64,000 nt of DNA from Pseudomonas laurylsulfativorans (GTDB lineage: Bacteria > Pseudomonadota > Gammaproteobacteria > Pseudomonadales > Pseudomonadaceae), in contig NZ_MUJK01000002.1 in NCBI RefSeq assembly GCF_002906155.1, positions 744,001 through 808,000 on the forward strand, in the 5' to 3' direction. A model generated the notes under the pieces. It saw only the letters and a program-made list of their open reading frames with translations. It was not told the origin of the DNA and made no database searches. This document shows positions 43,388 to 52,866 of this stretch, one piece after another; position 1 is the stretch's first letter, and each line of letters begins with the position of its first letter. The position numbers were made by a program, and so were the translations under genes.

Positions 43388-46300
43388 ATGACCGACGAAT
43401 CGCCCTCCATCGACAAACTGCTGAAAAACCTCGATCACGCCATGCTCGCCGACCGCCACCGGCTGCGGCGGCAGTTGCTTGAGCTGCGCAAGAAACCCGA
43501 CGAGGCCAAGCTGGCCCAGTGGGTAGCGCGCATGCAGGCGTCCTGTGAGCAGGTGCTGGCGCGCAAGGCCAGCCTGCCGGTGATTCGTTACGACGACAGC
43601 CTGCCGATCGCCGCCAAGCGCGACGAAATCAAGAAGGCGCTGGAAAAGCACCAGGTGCTGATCATCGCCGGTGAGACCGGCTCGGGTAAAACCACCCAGT
43701 TGCCGAAGATCTGCCTGGAAATCGGTCGCGGCCAGCACGGGTTGATCGGCCACACCCAGCCGCGGCGGATCGCTGCGCGCAGTGTCGCCAGCCGGGTCGC
43801 CGAGGAGCTCGGCACGCCGCTGGGCGCACTGGTCGGCTATCAGGTGCGGTTCGAGGATCAGAGCGATTCCAACACCCTGATCAAACTGATGACCGACGGC
43901 ATCCTGCTGGCGGAAACCCAGAACGACCGCTATCTGGAACGCTACGACACGATCATCGTCGACGAGGCCCATGAACGCAGCCTCAACATCGACTTCCTGC
44001 TCGGCTACCTGAAAACCCTGCTGCCGCGCCGTCCCGACCTGAAGGTCATCATCACGTCGGCAACCATCGATCTGGAGCGTTTCTCCAAGCATTTCGACGA
44101 TGCGCCGATTGTCGAAGTCTCGGGCCGTACCTTCCCGGTGGACACCTGGTATCGCCCGCTGACGCTGGAGCAGGACGAAGAGGGCAACCGCGTCGAGGAC
44201 GACCTGACCGTGGATCAAGCGATCCTCGCCACCCTCGACGAAATCGCCGCCTATGAGCGCAGCGAGCGCCGCAGTCCCGGTGACGTGCTGGTATTCCTGC
44301 CCGGTGAGCGCGAGATTCGCGACGCCGCCGAAATGCTGCGTAAAGCCCAGCTCAAACACACTGAAATCCTGCCGCTGTACGCACGGCTGTCGCCGGCCGA
44401 GCAGCAGCGGATTTTCCAGTCGCACCCGGGCCGTCGGGTGGTGCTGGCGACCAACGTCGCGGAAACCTCGCTGACCGTGCCGGGTATCCGCTACGTGATC
44501 GACAGCGGCACCGCGCGCATCAGCCGCTACAGCTATCGGGCCAAGGTTCAGCGCCTGCCGATCGAAGCCGTTTCCCAAGCCAGCGCCAACCAGCGTAAAG
44601 GTCGATGCGGGCGGGTCGAGCCGGGTATCTGCATCCGCCTCTACAGCGAGGAAGACTTCCTCGGGCGCCCGGAATTTACCGATCCCGAAATCTTGCGCAC
44701 CAACCTCGCCGCCGTAATCTTGCAGATGCTGCATTTGCGCCTTGGCGAGGTCACCGCGTTCCCGTTCATCGAGCCGCCGGACGGTAAGGCCATCAGCGAC
44801 GGCTACAACCTGCTGCAAGAACTCTCGGCGGTGGATCGCAATAGCCAGCTGACCCCGCTCGGGCGCCAATTGGCGCGCTTGCCGGTGGACCCGCGCATGG
44901 GCCGCATGCTGCTGGAAGCGGCGAAGCTCGGCAGCTTGCAGGAAGTGTTGATCGTCGCCAGCGCCATGTCGATCCAGGACCCGCGCGAGCGTCCGCCGGA
45001 GCGTCAGCAAGCGGCTGATCAGGCCCACGCTCAGTGGAAAGACGCTGACTCGGACTTCGCCGGGCTGGTCAATCTGTGGCGCGGATTCGAGGAGCAGCGC
45101 CAGGCGTTGACCGCCAGTCCGCTACGCAACTGGTGCCGCAAGAACTTCCTGAATTACCTGCGCCTGCGCGAATGGCGCGACTCCCATCGCCAGCTGAGCC
45201 TGATCTGCCGTGACATGCAGCTGAGTCTCAATAAAGAACCGGCGGACTATCCGAAACTGCACAAAGCGGTGCTGGTGGGACTGCTGAGCCAGATCGGCCA
45301 GAAAACCGAGGAGGGCGATTACCTCGGCGCGCGTCAGCGGCGGTTCTGGATTCACCCGTCGTCGGGCATCGGCAAGAAACGCCTGCAGTGGCTGATGACT
45401 GCCGAACTGGTGGAAACCACCAAGCTCTACGCGCGCATGGTGGCGAAGATCGATGCCGACTGGATCGAGCCGCTGGCCGGGCACCTGATCAAGAAAAACC
45501 ACTTCGAACCCCACTGGGAGAAGAAGCGCGGCCAGGTCGTGGCGTTCGAGCAGATCACCCTGTTCGGACTGATCGTGGTGGGTCGCCGACCGGTGCATTA
45601 CGGCCCTGTGGACCCGGTGGTGTCGCGGGAACTGTTTATCCGCGAAGCGCTGGTGCGCGGTGAAATCCAGTCGAAGGCCAAGTGCCTGACGGCCAACAAG
45701 CAGTTGCTGGAACAGCTCGACGAACTGGAAGCCAAGGCCCGCCGTCGCGACATCCTCGCCGACGAAGAAACCCTGTACGCCTTCTACGACGCGCGGCTGC
45801 CGGCGGAGATTCACCAGACCGCGACCTTCGACAGCTGGTACCGGATCAACAGCCAGAAAGACCCGCAACTGCTGATCATGCGCGAGGAAGACGTGCTGGC
45901 CCGCGAAGCCAGTGAAGTCACCGCCCAGCATTACCCGGATACGCTGCACATCGGCGATCTGGAGTTGGCCTTGAGCTACCACTTCGAGCCCAACCATCCA
46001 CGGGACGGTGTGACCCTGCGCGTGCCGGCTCCGCTGCTGCCGATGCTGCCGCCGGAGCGCCTGGAATGGCTGGTGCCTGGTGTCATCGAAGCCAAGTGCA
46101 TTGCCTTGGTGCGTAACCTGCCCAAGGCCTTGCGCAAGAACTTCGTGCCGGTGCCGGACTTCGTCAAGGCGGCCTTGCAGCGCATGACCTTTGCCGAGGG
46201 CTCGCTGCCCCAGGCGTTGGGGCGCGAGCTGTTGCGCATGACCGGCGCGCGGGTCAGCGATGAAGCTTGGGCCGAGGCTGCGCAGCAGGTCGAAAGCCAT

Positions 46301-47299
46301 CTGCGGATGAACCTGGAAATCGTCGACGGCCAGGGCAAGTTCCTCGGTGAAGGTCGCGACCTGGCGGAACTGACGGCGCGTTTCGCCGAGGCCAGCCAGG
46401 CGGCGTTGGCAGTGCCGCAAACCGCGAAGAGCCAGCAACCGGTGGAGCCGAAAGTGTTCGCCGCCGTGGCCGAGAAAACCCAACAGAAGATCGCCGGGCT
46501 GTCGATGACGGTCTACCCGGCGTTGGTAGAGGAGAGCGGTACGGTCAAGGAAGGACGTTTCTCGACCCCGGCCGAAGCCGAGTTCCAGCATCGCCGTGCC
46601 TTGCAGCGTCTGCTGATGCAACAACTGGCCGAGTCGGCGAAGTTCCTTCGCGGCAAATTGCCGGGCCTGACCGAGCTGGGCCTGCTGTACCGCGACATGG
46701 GGCGTGTCGATGCGCTGGTGGAAGACATTCTGCTGGCCAGCCTCGATAGCTGCATCCTTGAGGGCGAAGACCCGTTGCCACGGGATGGCGCCGGATTGGC
46801 GTCACTGGCCGAGCGCAAGCGCGGCGCCTGGACTGATCATGCCGAGCGTGTGGCCAGGCTGACCCTGGAAATCCTCAAGCTCTGGCACGGTTTGCAAAAG
46901 CGCTTCAAGGGCAAGATCGATCTGGCGCAAGCCGTGGCCTTGAACGACATCAAGCAGCAGCTCAGCCATCTGGTTTATCCGGGTTTTGTCCGGGAAACGC
47001 CGATGCAGTGGCTCAAGGAATTGCCGCGTTACCTGAAGGCGATTGAACAGCGTTTCGAGAAAATCGGCGCCCAGGTGCAGAGGGATCGGGTCTGGAGCGG
47101 CGAATTGAGCGGCCTGTGGACGCAGTACCAGACCCGCGCCAACAAACACGCCCAGGAAGGCAAGCGCGATCCGCAGCTGGAGTTGTATCGCTGGTGGCTG
47201 GAGGAGTATCGGGTTTCGCTGTTTGCACAACAGCTGGGAACCAAGGTGCCGATTTCCGACAAGCGCCTGAACAAGCAGTGGACCCAGGTCGAGCCGTAG
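43388..47299 (+). CDS. hrpA: ATP-dependent RNA helicase HrpA
   Basis: A 1303-residue DEAH-box helicase that rescues stalled ribosomes and affects mRNA processing. Walker A GETGSGKTTQLPKICLEIG, motif II VDEAHERSLNIDF, motif III TSATIDLERFSKHF and motif VI QRKGRCGRVEPG are all present in the first 420 residues. The winged-helix, HA2 and OB regions follow, and the long DUF3418-type C-terminus (from about residue 700) makes it HrpA rather than HrpB. The ATG at 43388 begins MTDESPSIDK. It is monocistronic between REP elements. Confidence 0.94.
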   Translation: MTDESPSIDKLLKNLDHAMLADRHRLRRQLLELRKKPDEAKLAQWVARMQASCEQVLARKASLPVIRYDDSLPIAAKRDEIKKALEKHQVLIIAGETGSGKTTQLPKICLEIGRGQHGLIGHTQPRRIAARSVASRVAEELGTPLGALVGYQVRFEDQSDSNTLIKLMTDGILLAETQNDRYLERYDTIIVDEAHERSLNIDFLLGYLKTLLPRRPDLKVIITSATIDLERFSKHFDDAPIVEVSGRTFPVDTWYRPLTLEQDEEGNRVEDDLTVDQAILATLDEIAAYERSERRSPGDVLVFLPGEREIRDAAEMLRKAQLKHTEILPLYARLSPAEQQRIFQSHPGRRVVLATNVAETSLTVPGIRYVIDSGTARISRYSYRAKVQRLPIEAVSQASANQRKGRCGRVEPGICIRLYSEEDFLGRPEFTDPEILRTNLAAVILQMLHLRLGEVTAFPFIEPPDGKAISDGYNLLQELSAVDRNSQLTPLGRQLARLPVDPRMGRMLLEAAKLGSLQEVLIVASAMSIQDPRERPPERQQAADQAHAQWKDADSDFAGLVNLWRGFEEQRQALTASPLRNWCRKNFLNYLRLREWRDSHRQLSLICRDMQLSLNKEPADYPKLHKAVLVGLLSQIGQKTEEGDYLGARQRRFWIHPSSGIGKKRLQWLMTAELVETTKLYARMVAKIDADWIEPLAGHLIKKNHFEPHWEKKRGQVVAFEQITLFGLIVVGRRPVHYGPVDPVVSRELFIREALVRGEIQSKAKCLTANKQLLEQLDELEAKARRRDILADEETLYAFYDARLPAEIHQTATFDSWYRINSQKDPQLLIMREEDVLAREASEVTAQHYPDTLHIGDLELALSYHFEPNHPRDGVTLRVPAPLLPMLPPERLEWLVPGVIEAKCIALVRNLPKALRKNFVPVPDFVKAALQRMTFAEGSLPQALGRELLRMTGARVSDEAWAEAAQQVESHLRMNLEIVDGQGKFLGEGRDLAELTARFAEASQAALAVPQTAKSQQPVEPKVFAAVAEKTQQKIAGLSMTVYPALVEESGTVKEGRFSTPAEAEFQHRRALQRLLMQQLAESAKFLRGKLPGLTELGLLYRDMGRVDALVEDILLASLDSCILEGEDPLPRDGAGLASLAERKRGAWTDHAERVARLTLEILKLWHGLQKRFKGKIDLAQAVALNDIKQQLSHLVYPGFVRETPMQWLKELPRYLKAIEQRFEKIGAQVQRDRVWSGELSGLWTQYQTRANKHAQEGKRDPQLELYRWWLEEYRVSLFAQQLGTKVPISDKRLNKQWTQVEP

Positions 47300-47698
47300 G
47301 CCAGGAGCTGCACAAATACCCTGTGGGAGCGAGCTTGTGTGGCGAGGGGGCTTGCCCCCGTTGAGTGGCGAAGCCGCCCCAAAACCTGCAACCTCGGTGC
47401 TTCAGTTAGTCCGAGTGCGCTAATTTTGCGACTGCTTCGCAGCCGAACGGGGGCAAGCCCCCTCGCCACACAAGCACCCACAGGAATGGTGTTGTTCTTG
47501 CAAAAAGGGGTCAAAACCTGCGGGTTATGGCAAACTTCGCGCCTATAAACGCCGGCCCCGCGGTTTTGAGCCTTCACGGTCACGGGCAGGTCGGAATAAA
47601 GCGATGCCAGGTTTGCGTCCCCCGGATGGGAATAGACCCTTTGTGTATTGGTACGACGGTGCCAATGCTTTCTGCCTGAACAGATTAGAGACACGACC
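47300..47698. other. Intergenic region between hrpA and the KAS III gene
   Basis: Contains the REPIN at 47333-47475. After it comes about 220 bp with A/T-rich patches (GCCTATAAACG near 47540) that may hold the promoter of the next gene; I cannot fix a -35/-10 pair. No ORF is supported. Confidence 0.5.
47333..47475. repeat. Composite REPIN, GGCGAGGGGGC family
   Basis: GCTTGTGTGGCGAG (47333-47346) pairs with CTCGCCACACAAGC (47462-47475), enclosing GGGGGCTTGCCCCC copies. Remnants of an outer CTGTGGGAGC/CCCACAG pair flank it. Confidence 0.88.
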
Positions 47699-48820
47699 AT
47701 GCATAACGTCGTCATCAGCGGCACCGGCCTGTACACCCCGGCCAACAGCATTTCCAATGAAGAGCTGGTGCAGTCTTTCAATGCCTATGTGGCGCAATTC
47801 AACGCCGATAACGCCGAAGCCATCGCCAGTGGTGAAATCGAAGCGTTGACCGAGTCCAGCGCAGCGTTCATCGAAAAAGCTTCCGGCATCAAGAGCCGCT
47901 TTGTCATGGACAAGGAAGGCATCCTCGACCCGCAACGCATGGCGCCACGTTTGCCAGAACGCTCCAACGACGAGTGGTCGGTGCTTTGCCAGATGGCCAT
48001 CGGCGCGGCCGAGCAGGCCTTGCAGCGTGCAGGCAAGACCGCTGCCGACATCGATGGCGTGATCGTCGCCTGCTCCAACCTGCAACGTGCTTACCCGGCC
48101 ATTGCCATCGAAGTGCAGGAAGCGCTGGGCATCCAGGGTTTCGGTTTCGACATGAACGTGGCCTGTTCTTCGGCGACCTTCGGTATCCAGACCGCCGCCA
48201 ACAGCGTGCAACTGGGCCAGGCCCGGGCGATCCTGATGGTCAACCCGGAAGTCTGCACCGGTCACCTGAACTTCCGTGACCGTGACAGTCACTTTATCTT
48301 CGGCGATGCCGCCACCGCGGTAATCATCGAGCGTGCTGACCTGGCGACGTCCAAGTACCAGTTCGACATCGTCAGCACCAAGCTGCTGACCAAGTTCTCC
48401 AACAACATCCGCAACAACTTCGGCTTCCTCAACCGCGCGGCGGAAGAGGGCATCGGCGCCAAGGACAAACTGTTCGTGCAGGAAGGCCGCAAGGTGTTCA
48501 AGGAAGTCTGCCCGATGGTGGCCGAGCTGATCGCCGGGCATCTGCAGGAGAATCAGCTCAACGTCAGCGACGTGAAGCGCTTCTGGTTGCACCAGGCCAA
48601 CCTCAGCATGAACCACCTGATCGTGAAAAAACTGCTGGGTCGCGACGCCACCGAACAGGAAGCACCGGTGATTCTCGACACCTACGCCAACACCAGCTCC
48701 GCCGGTTCCGTGATTGCGTTCCACAAGAACCAGGACGATCTGGTCGCCGGTTCGCTGGCCGTGCTCAGTTCGTTCGGTGCCGGTTATTCGATTGGTAGCG
48801 TGTTGCTGCGCAAGCGCTGA
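47699..48820 (+). CDS. Beta-ketoacyl-ACP synthase III-like enzyme
   Basis: A 373-residue thiolase-fold condensing enzyme. The triad is seen as Cys in DMNVACSSATFGIQ, His in RFWLHQANLSMNHL and Asn in TYANTSSAGSVIAF. It is longer than E. coli FabH (317 aa) and matches the pseudomonad FabH-like group reported to take medium-chain acyl-CoA from beta-oxidation into fatty acid synthesis. The ATG at 47699 is preferred to the frame start at 47648. REPINs bound the gene on both sides. Confidence 0.88.
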   Translation: MHNVVISGTGLYTPANSISNEELVQSFNAYVAQFNADNAEAIASGEIEALTESSAAFIEKASGIKSRFVMDKEGILDPQRMAPRLPERSNDEWSVLCQMAIGAAEQALQRAGKTAADIDGVIVACSNLQRAYPAIAIEVQEALGIQGFGFDMNVACSSATFGIQTAANSVQLGQARAILMVNPEVCTGHLNFRDRDSHFIFGDAATAVIIERADLATSKYQFDIVSTKLLTKFSNNIRNNFGFLNRAAEEGIGAKDKLFVQEGRKVFKEVCPMVAELIAGHLQENQLNVSDVKRFWLHQANLSMNHLIVKKLLGRDATEQEAPVILDTYANTSSAGSVIAFHKNQDDLVAGSLAVLSSFGAGYSIGSVLLRKR

Positions 48821-48843
48821 ATCTGCGATTTTATGCGGGGCTT

Positions 48844-48978
48844 TTGTGGCGAGGGGGCTTGCCCCCGTTCTGCTACGTAGTAGCCGCAAGTCAGATTGAC
48901 ACAGTGTTTCTGGTAAAACGCGGTGACTGGTTTTGGGATCGCTTCGCGATCCAACGGGGGCAAGCCCCCTCGCCACAA
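48844..48978. repeat. REPIN, GGCGAGGGGGC family
   Basis: TTGTGGCGAGGGGGCTTGCC and its inverse bracket about 85 bp, between the convergent KAS III and porin genes. Confidence 0.9.
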
Positions 48979-49110
48979 TTGATTGGGTGCAGGCGGGGAT
49001 GTGAAAACAGACTCGCGTTGATGCATCGGAGGATGATGGGGACCGACACACCAACGCCAGGCTGTAAAAGGGGCTCAGGCATCCTTGCCAGAGTCGTGTA
49101 GCGGGGTGAA

Positions 49111-50442
49111 TCAGAACTTGGCTTCGGCATCCAGTTGCAGGGTGTTGATGTCCGAATCCTTCTTGTTGATGTTGGCGTTGGTCTGGTCCGAGGTCGCCAT
49201 GAAGTAGGTCGCGCCCAGGGCAAAGTTCTTGTCCAGGTCGTAACTTACTTTCAGCTTGCTGCCGCGCGAACCGGTGAAGCCGTTGGCGAAGTCGGAGTCG
49301 GTGAAGGCGCCAACCACAGCGTTACGCTGCACGTCGCGGTAGTTGTAGTCCAGGTTGAAGCCGTAGATCTTGGACTTCACACCGGCCAGCCAGCCAGTGT
49401 CCTGGTCGTTGCTGGCATCGGTGTTGTTGACGTACTGACCGTAGATCGACAGCGGAACTGGCAGGTTGCTGAAGTCCAGCTGACCAAAGCCTTCGTACAG
49501 TTTGAACTGTTCGCCCGGGCTGTTGCCGTTGACGGCCAGCGCGCATGGTGCGGTGACGGTTCCGCTGGTAGGGCAGGCGCTGCTGTCATCGTTGTCGTAG
49601 GCGTAGAGGCTGCCGCCCAACGTCATTTTCATGCTGTCGGTGATGGCAAAACGCGCACCCAACTGGCCGGCGTACAGACGCAGGTCGTGCTTGAACTGCA
49701 CGCCTTCGCCGTCGACGTTGTCCTTGAGGGTGTAGTGACCGGCGCTACCGAACAGCTCGGTGCTGCCGCTCAGTGGGTATTTGTAGGTGACGGCCAGACC
49801 TTCAGGGTTGATGTCGCTATCCCAGATGATGTCGCCCATGCTCACCCATTGTTGCGGCATCTTGCCGCCAACCAGGTGCAGGTTTTTGATCGCGTCCGGG
49901 TGGTAGTCGATGTAACCCTGGTCCAGCCAGATCTGCTTCTTGTCGAAGTAGTTGTTCAGGTCCTGGTTGGTGGAGCGAGCGTCGTCGTTGCTGCCGGTGG
50001 CAATACGGATGCCGGTGTCGACCTGCGGGTTGATTTCGCTGTAGGCACCCAGGCGGGCACGAATGCGCTGACGGTCCTGGTCTTTGTTGTTGGATACGCC
50101 ATCGTTGTGGACGTTTTCCTGACGGAAGCGCACGTCGCCCTTGAACTGGGTCTTGGCAGCCCAGGAAAGTTTCTGGTCGAAAGCGCTCAGTGTGTCGGTT
50201 TTCTTCGCGGTGGCCGCGATTTGCTCGTTGGTCTCTTGCTGAGCCTGACGGGCGATCTGCTGGTCTTTCTGATCCCTGGCCAGCTCGGCTTGCAGTTCAC
50301 TGTACTGCGCGTTGGTGATCGAGCCGTTAGCCTTGAGCATGTCGAGCAGTTTGGCGTCGACTGCGGCACTGGCCGGAACACTCATGGCCAGCAACAGGCC
50401 ACCGCACAAGGCCGCCGCAGTTTTCGTGGAAGCAAGACGCAT
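49111..50442 (-). CDS. Putative outer-membrane porin (Porin_5 family)
   Basis: A 443-residue outer-membrane protein. The signal peptide is cleaved after ...SVPASA. A coiled-coil segment (SELQAELARDQKDQQIARQ) precedes a beta-barrel with alternating strands and turns rich in Asp and Asn (ATGSNDDARSTNQDLNNYF). The C-terminus ends LDAEAKF with terminal Phe, the usual assembly signal. A Cys pair (SACPTSGTVTAPCAL) may close a loop. The ATG at 50442 has CGGAG upstream. The substrate is unknown. Confidence 0.85.
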   Translation of the reverse strand: MRLASTKTAAALCGGLLLAMSVPASAAVDAKLLDMLKANGSITNAQYSELQAELARDQKDQQIARQAQQETNEQIAATAKKTDTLSAFDQKLSWAAKTQFKGDVRFRQENVHNDGVSNNKDQDRQRIRARLGAYSEINPQVDTGIRIATGSNDDARSTNQDLNNYFDKKQIWLDQGYIDYHPDAIKNLHLVGGKMPQQWVSMGDIIWDSDINPEGLAVTYKYPLSGSTELFGSAGHYTLKDNVDGEGVQFKHDLRLYAGQLGARFAITDSMKMTLGGSLYAYDNDDSSACPTSGTVTAPCALAVNGNSPGEQFKLYEGFGQLDFSNLPVPLSIYGQYVNNTDASNDQDTGWLAGVKSKIYGFNLDYNYRDVQRNAVVGAFTDSDFANGFTGSRGSKLKVSYDLDKNFALGATYFMATSDQTNANINKKDSDINTLQLDAEAKF

Positions 50443-50722
50443 ATCAATCTCCGAAGATGAGAGGGGATGACAGAGCCATCCGGGACACAACCGACCGTTA
50501 GGGGCGGAAAACTGTGGCCGGGTATAACCCGGCGCTCTAAAAACAGGCGCCAGTATCGCGATGGTTTATTACAGGGCGGTGGCAATGTGATGTCATGTCC
50601 ATGACGATACAAAGTCGCCTTGAACTATTGAGTTAGAGCACTGTCGTCGAATTGGCCGTGTGCAAAGGAGTGCGATCGGCGATACTCGCGAGGCTTTCAC
50701 GCCATGAAGAGTGAGGATGGTG

Positions 50723-51847
50723 ATGCCGTTGCAACGCCTGCAAAAACTGTCAGAAATCGCCCCGCAGACCTGGGACGCACTGGTGCCCGAGACTCAGCCT
50801 TTTCTGCGTCACGCCTTTTTGAGCGCACTGGAAGACAGCGGCAGCGTCGGCCCTCATACCGGCTGGCAGCCCGAGCATTTGCTGCACGTTGAAGGTGACC
50901 GTCTGATCGCCGCGCTGCCCGGTTATCGCAAGTGGCATTCCTACGGCGAGTATGTGTTCGATCACGCCTGGGCCGATGCCTGCGAACGCGCCGGTATTGA
51001 CTACTACCCCAAATTGTTGAACGCCGTGCCGTTCAGTCCGGTCACCGGGCCGCGACTGTTGGCGGCCACGGTCGAAGAAGGCTTCGAGTTGTTGAAAAGC
51101 CTGCCGGGCTACCTTGAGCTCGAAGGGCTCTCCAGCGCGCACATCAACTTCACCGATCCGTTCACCGACGCGGCATTGAGTGAGCAGCCCGGCTGGCTGC
51201 AGCGTGTGGGCTGTCAGTATCACTGGCAGAATCGCGGCTACCGGGATTTCCAGGACTTCCTCGACGTGCTCAGTTCGCGCAAGCGCAAACAGATGCGCAA
51301 GGAGCGTGAGCAGGTGGCCGGGCAGGGCTTCGAGTTCGAATGGCTGGAGGGGCGGGAACTGAGTCAGGTGCAATGGGATTTCGTCTACGCCTGCTATGCC
51401 AATACCTATGCGGTGCGCCGGCAAGCGCCGTACCTGACACGGGAGTTTTTCAGCCTGTTGGCCGAACGCATGCCGGAATCGATTCGCGTGGTGCTGGCCA
51501 AACAGGGTTCACGGCCGGTGGCGATGGCATTCAGCCTGGTGGGGGGCGACAGCTTTTATGGACGTTACTGGGGATGCCTGGCGGAGTTCGATCGCCTGCA
51601 TTTCGAGACCTGTTTCTACCAGGGCATGGACTATGCCATCGCCAACGGTTTCCAGCGTTTTGATGCCGGGGCCCAGGGCGAGCACAAACTGATTCGCGGA
51701 TTCGAGCCGGTCATTACCCATTCCTGGCACTACTTGCGGCATCCGGGATTGAAAGCGGCGGTGAAAGACTTTCTGGAGCAGGAGCGGCTGGGAGTGCTGG
51801 CGTATGCGCAGGATGCGAAGTCAGCCTTGCCTTATCGACAAGGCTGA
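50723..51847 (+). CDS. COG3146 GNAT/FemAB-like protein
   Basis: A 374-residue cytoplasmic protein of the family annotated as peptidogalycan biosynthesis/recognition (DUF482), with a FemAB-like double GNAT fold. SRKRKQMRKEREQVAGQGFE is the conserved central block, and SFYGRYWGCLAEFDRLHFET and DAGAQGEHKLIRGFEPV are the C-terminal signatures. It probably transfers an acyl or aminoacyl group, but the acceptor is not known. Starts at 50711, 50717 and 50723 are possible; GTGAGG sits 6 bases before the last. Confidence 0.82.
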   Translation: MPLQRLQKLSEIAPQTWDALVPETQPFLRHAFLSALEDSGSVGPHTGWQPEHLLHVEGDRLIAALPGYRKWHSYGEYVFDHAWADACERAGIDYYPKLLNAVPFSPVTGPRLLAATVEEGFELLKSLPGYLELEGLSSAHINFTDPFTDAALSEQPGWLQRVGCQYHWQNRGYRDFQDFLDVLSSRKRKQMRKEREQVAGQGFEFEWLEGRELSQVQWDFVYACYANTYAVRRQAPYLTREFFSLLAERMPESIRVVLAKQGSRPVAMAFSLVGGDSFYGRYWGCLAEFDRLHFETCFYQGMDYAIANGFQRFDAGAQGEHKLIRGFEPVITHSWHYLRHPGLKAAVKDFLEQERLGVLAYAQDAKSALPYRQG

Positions 51848-51858
51848 TCTTCAGCGTT

Positions 51859-52557
51859 TCAGCTTTCTTCCTTGCCCAGCCAGCGATACAGCACGCCGCC
51901 GACCACTGCACCGAGTAGTGGTGCGACCCAGAACATCCACAGTTGTTGAATCGCCCAGCCGCCGACGATCAGCGCCGGGCCGGTGCTGCGCGCCGGGTTG
52001 ACCGAGGTGTTGGTGACCGGGATCGAGATCAGGTGGATGAGCGTCAGCCCCAGGCCGATGGCAATCGGTGCCAGTCCGGCCGGCGCACGTTTATCGGTGG
52101 CGCCGAGGATGATGAGGATGAACATCGCGGTCATCACCAGTTCAGTGACAAACCCTGCCGCCATCGAATAACCACCGGGTGAGTGTTCGCCATAGCCGTT
52201 GGATGCCAGGCCGCCGGCCAGTTCGAAACCGGGTTTGCCGCTGGCAATGAAGTACAACAGGGCCGCTGCGATCACGCCGCCAATGACCTGGGCAACGATG
52301 TAGGCCGGCAATTCACTGGCCGGAAACCGCCCACCCACCACCAGGCCAAGGGACACCGCAGGGTTGAGATGACAGCCGGAAATATGGCCGATGGCGAAAG
52401 CCATGGTCAGCACAGTCAGACCAAACGCGAATGACACCCCGAGAAGACCGATCCCCACATCCGGAAAAGCCGCTGCCAATACCGCACTGCCGCAACCACC
52501 CAACACCAGCCAGAACGTACCTACCAACTCTGTAGCCGAACGTTTTAACAGAGACAT
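51859..52557 (-). CDS. aqpZ: Aquaporin Z
   Basis: A 232-residue water channel with six membrane helices. Both pore half-helix motifs are present: [15 protein letters not shown] (first NPA) and [18 protein letters not shown] (second NPA with the Arg of the selectivity filter). His in ...[11 protein letters not shown] fits the narrow water-selective constriction of AqpZ rather than GlpF. The N-terminus [20 protein letters not shown] is typical. The stop codon lies a few bases from the end of the convergent COG3146 gene. Confidence 0.93.
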   Translation of the reverse strand: MSLLKRSATELVGTFWLVLGGCGSAVLAAAFPDVGIGLLGVSFAFGLTVLTMAFAIGHISGCHLNPAVSLGLVVGGRFPASELPAYIVAQVIGGVIAAALLYFIASGKPGFELAGGLASNGYGEHSPGGYSMAAGFVTELVMTAMFILIILGATDKRAPAGLAPIAIGLGLTLIHLISIPVTNTSVNPARSTGPALIVGGWAIQQLWMFWVAPLLGAVVGGVLYRWLGKEES

Positions 52558-52674
52558 AGAGAGTGCCCTTTCGAGATTATGCTGCCTTGTGCATCCAGCC
52601 GATGGACTGCAGAACCACCTCCAGAACGTTGAAGTGAGTACAGCACGGTTTTTTCAGAATTCCAGCAGGCATGA

Positions 52675-52715
52675 AAAACCGCCAGGACCCGTTGTTGACG
52701 GGGGCTGGCGGTTTT
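52675..52715 (-). terminator. Intrinsic terminator of the ABC transporter unit
   Basis: AAAACCGCCAG and CTGGCGGTTTT arms (11 bp) around a 19-base loop that has its own inner pairing. The A/T flanks let it work in both directions; the minus-strand ABC unit reads into it. Confidence 0.8.
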
Positions 52716-52742
52716 CTGTGATCGATCGGCTTCATTGCGTCC

Positions 52743-52846
52743 CCTGTAGGAGCGAGCTTGCTCGCGATGGTCGTCAACGATAATGCTGAGCACCTGACAC
52801 CACGCGGTGTCCCTTCATCCATCGCGAGCGGGCTCGCTCCTACAGG
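52743..52846. repeat. REP doublet, GCGAGC family
   Basis: CTGTAGGAGCGAGCTTGCTCGCGATGG and inverse CATCGCGAGCGGGCTCGCTC flank about 50 bp. It resembles the doublet at 43214, spacer included. Confidence 0.9.
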
Positions 52847-52866
52847 TTATGTGGTCATCCCCGGGA

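Larger units (their letters stand above)
52558..52866. other. Intergenic region between the ABC transporter and aqpZ
   Basis: 309 bp holding an intrinsic terminator (52675-52715) and a REP doublet (52743-52846). The remainder should carry the aqpZ promoter on the minus strand. No ORF is supported. Confidence 0.6.

Noticed and set aside
43364..45028. 554-codon antisense frame over hrpA, and a 500-codon one at 45122-46624
   Set aside because: Both oppose the helicase motifs of hrpA and show the same shadow composition.
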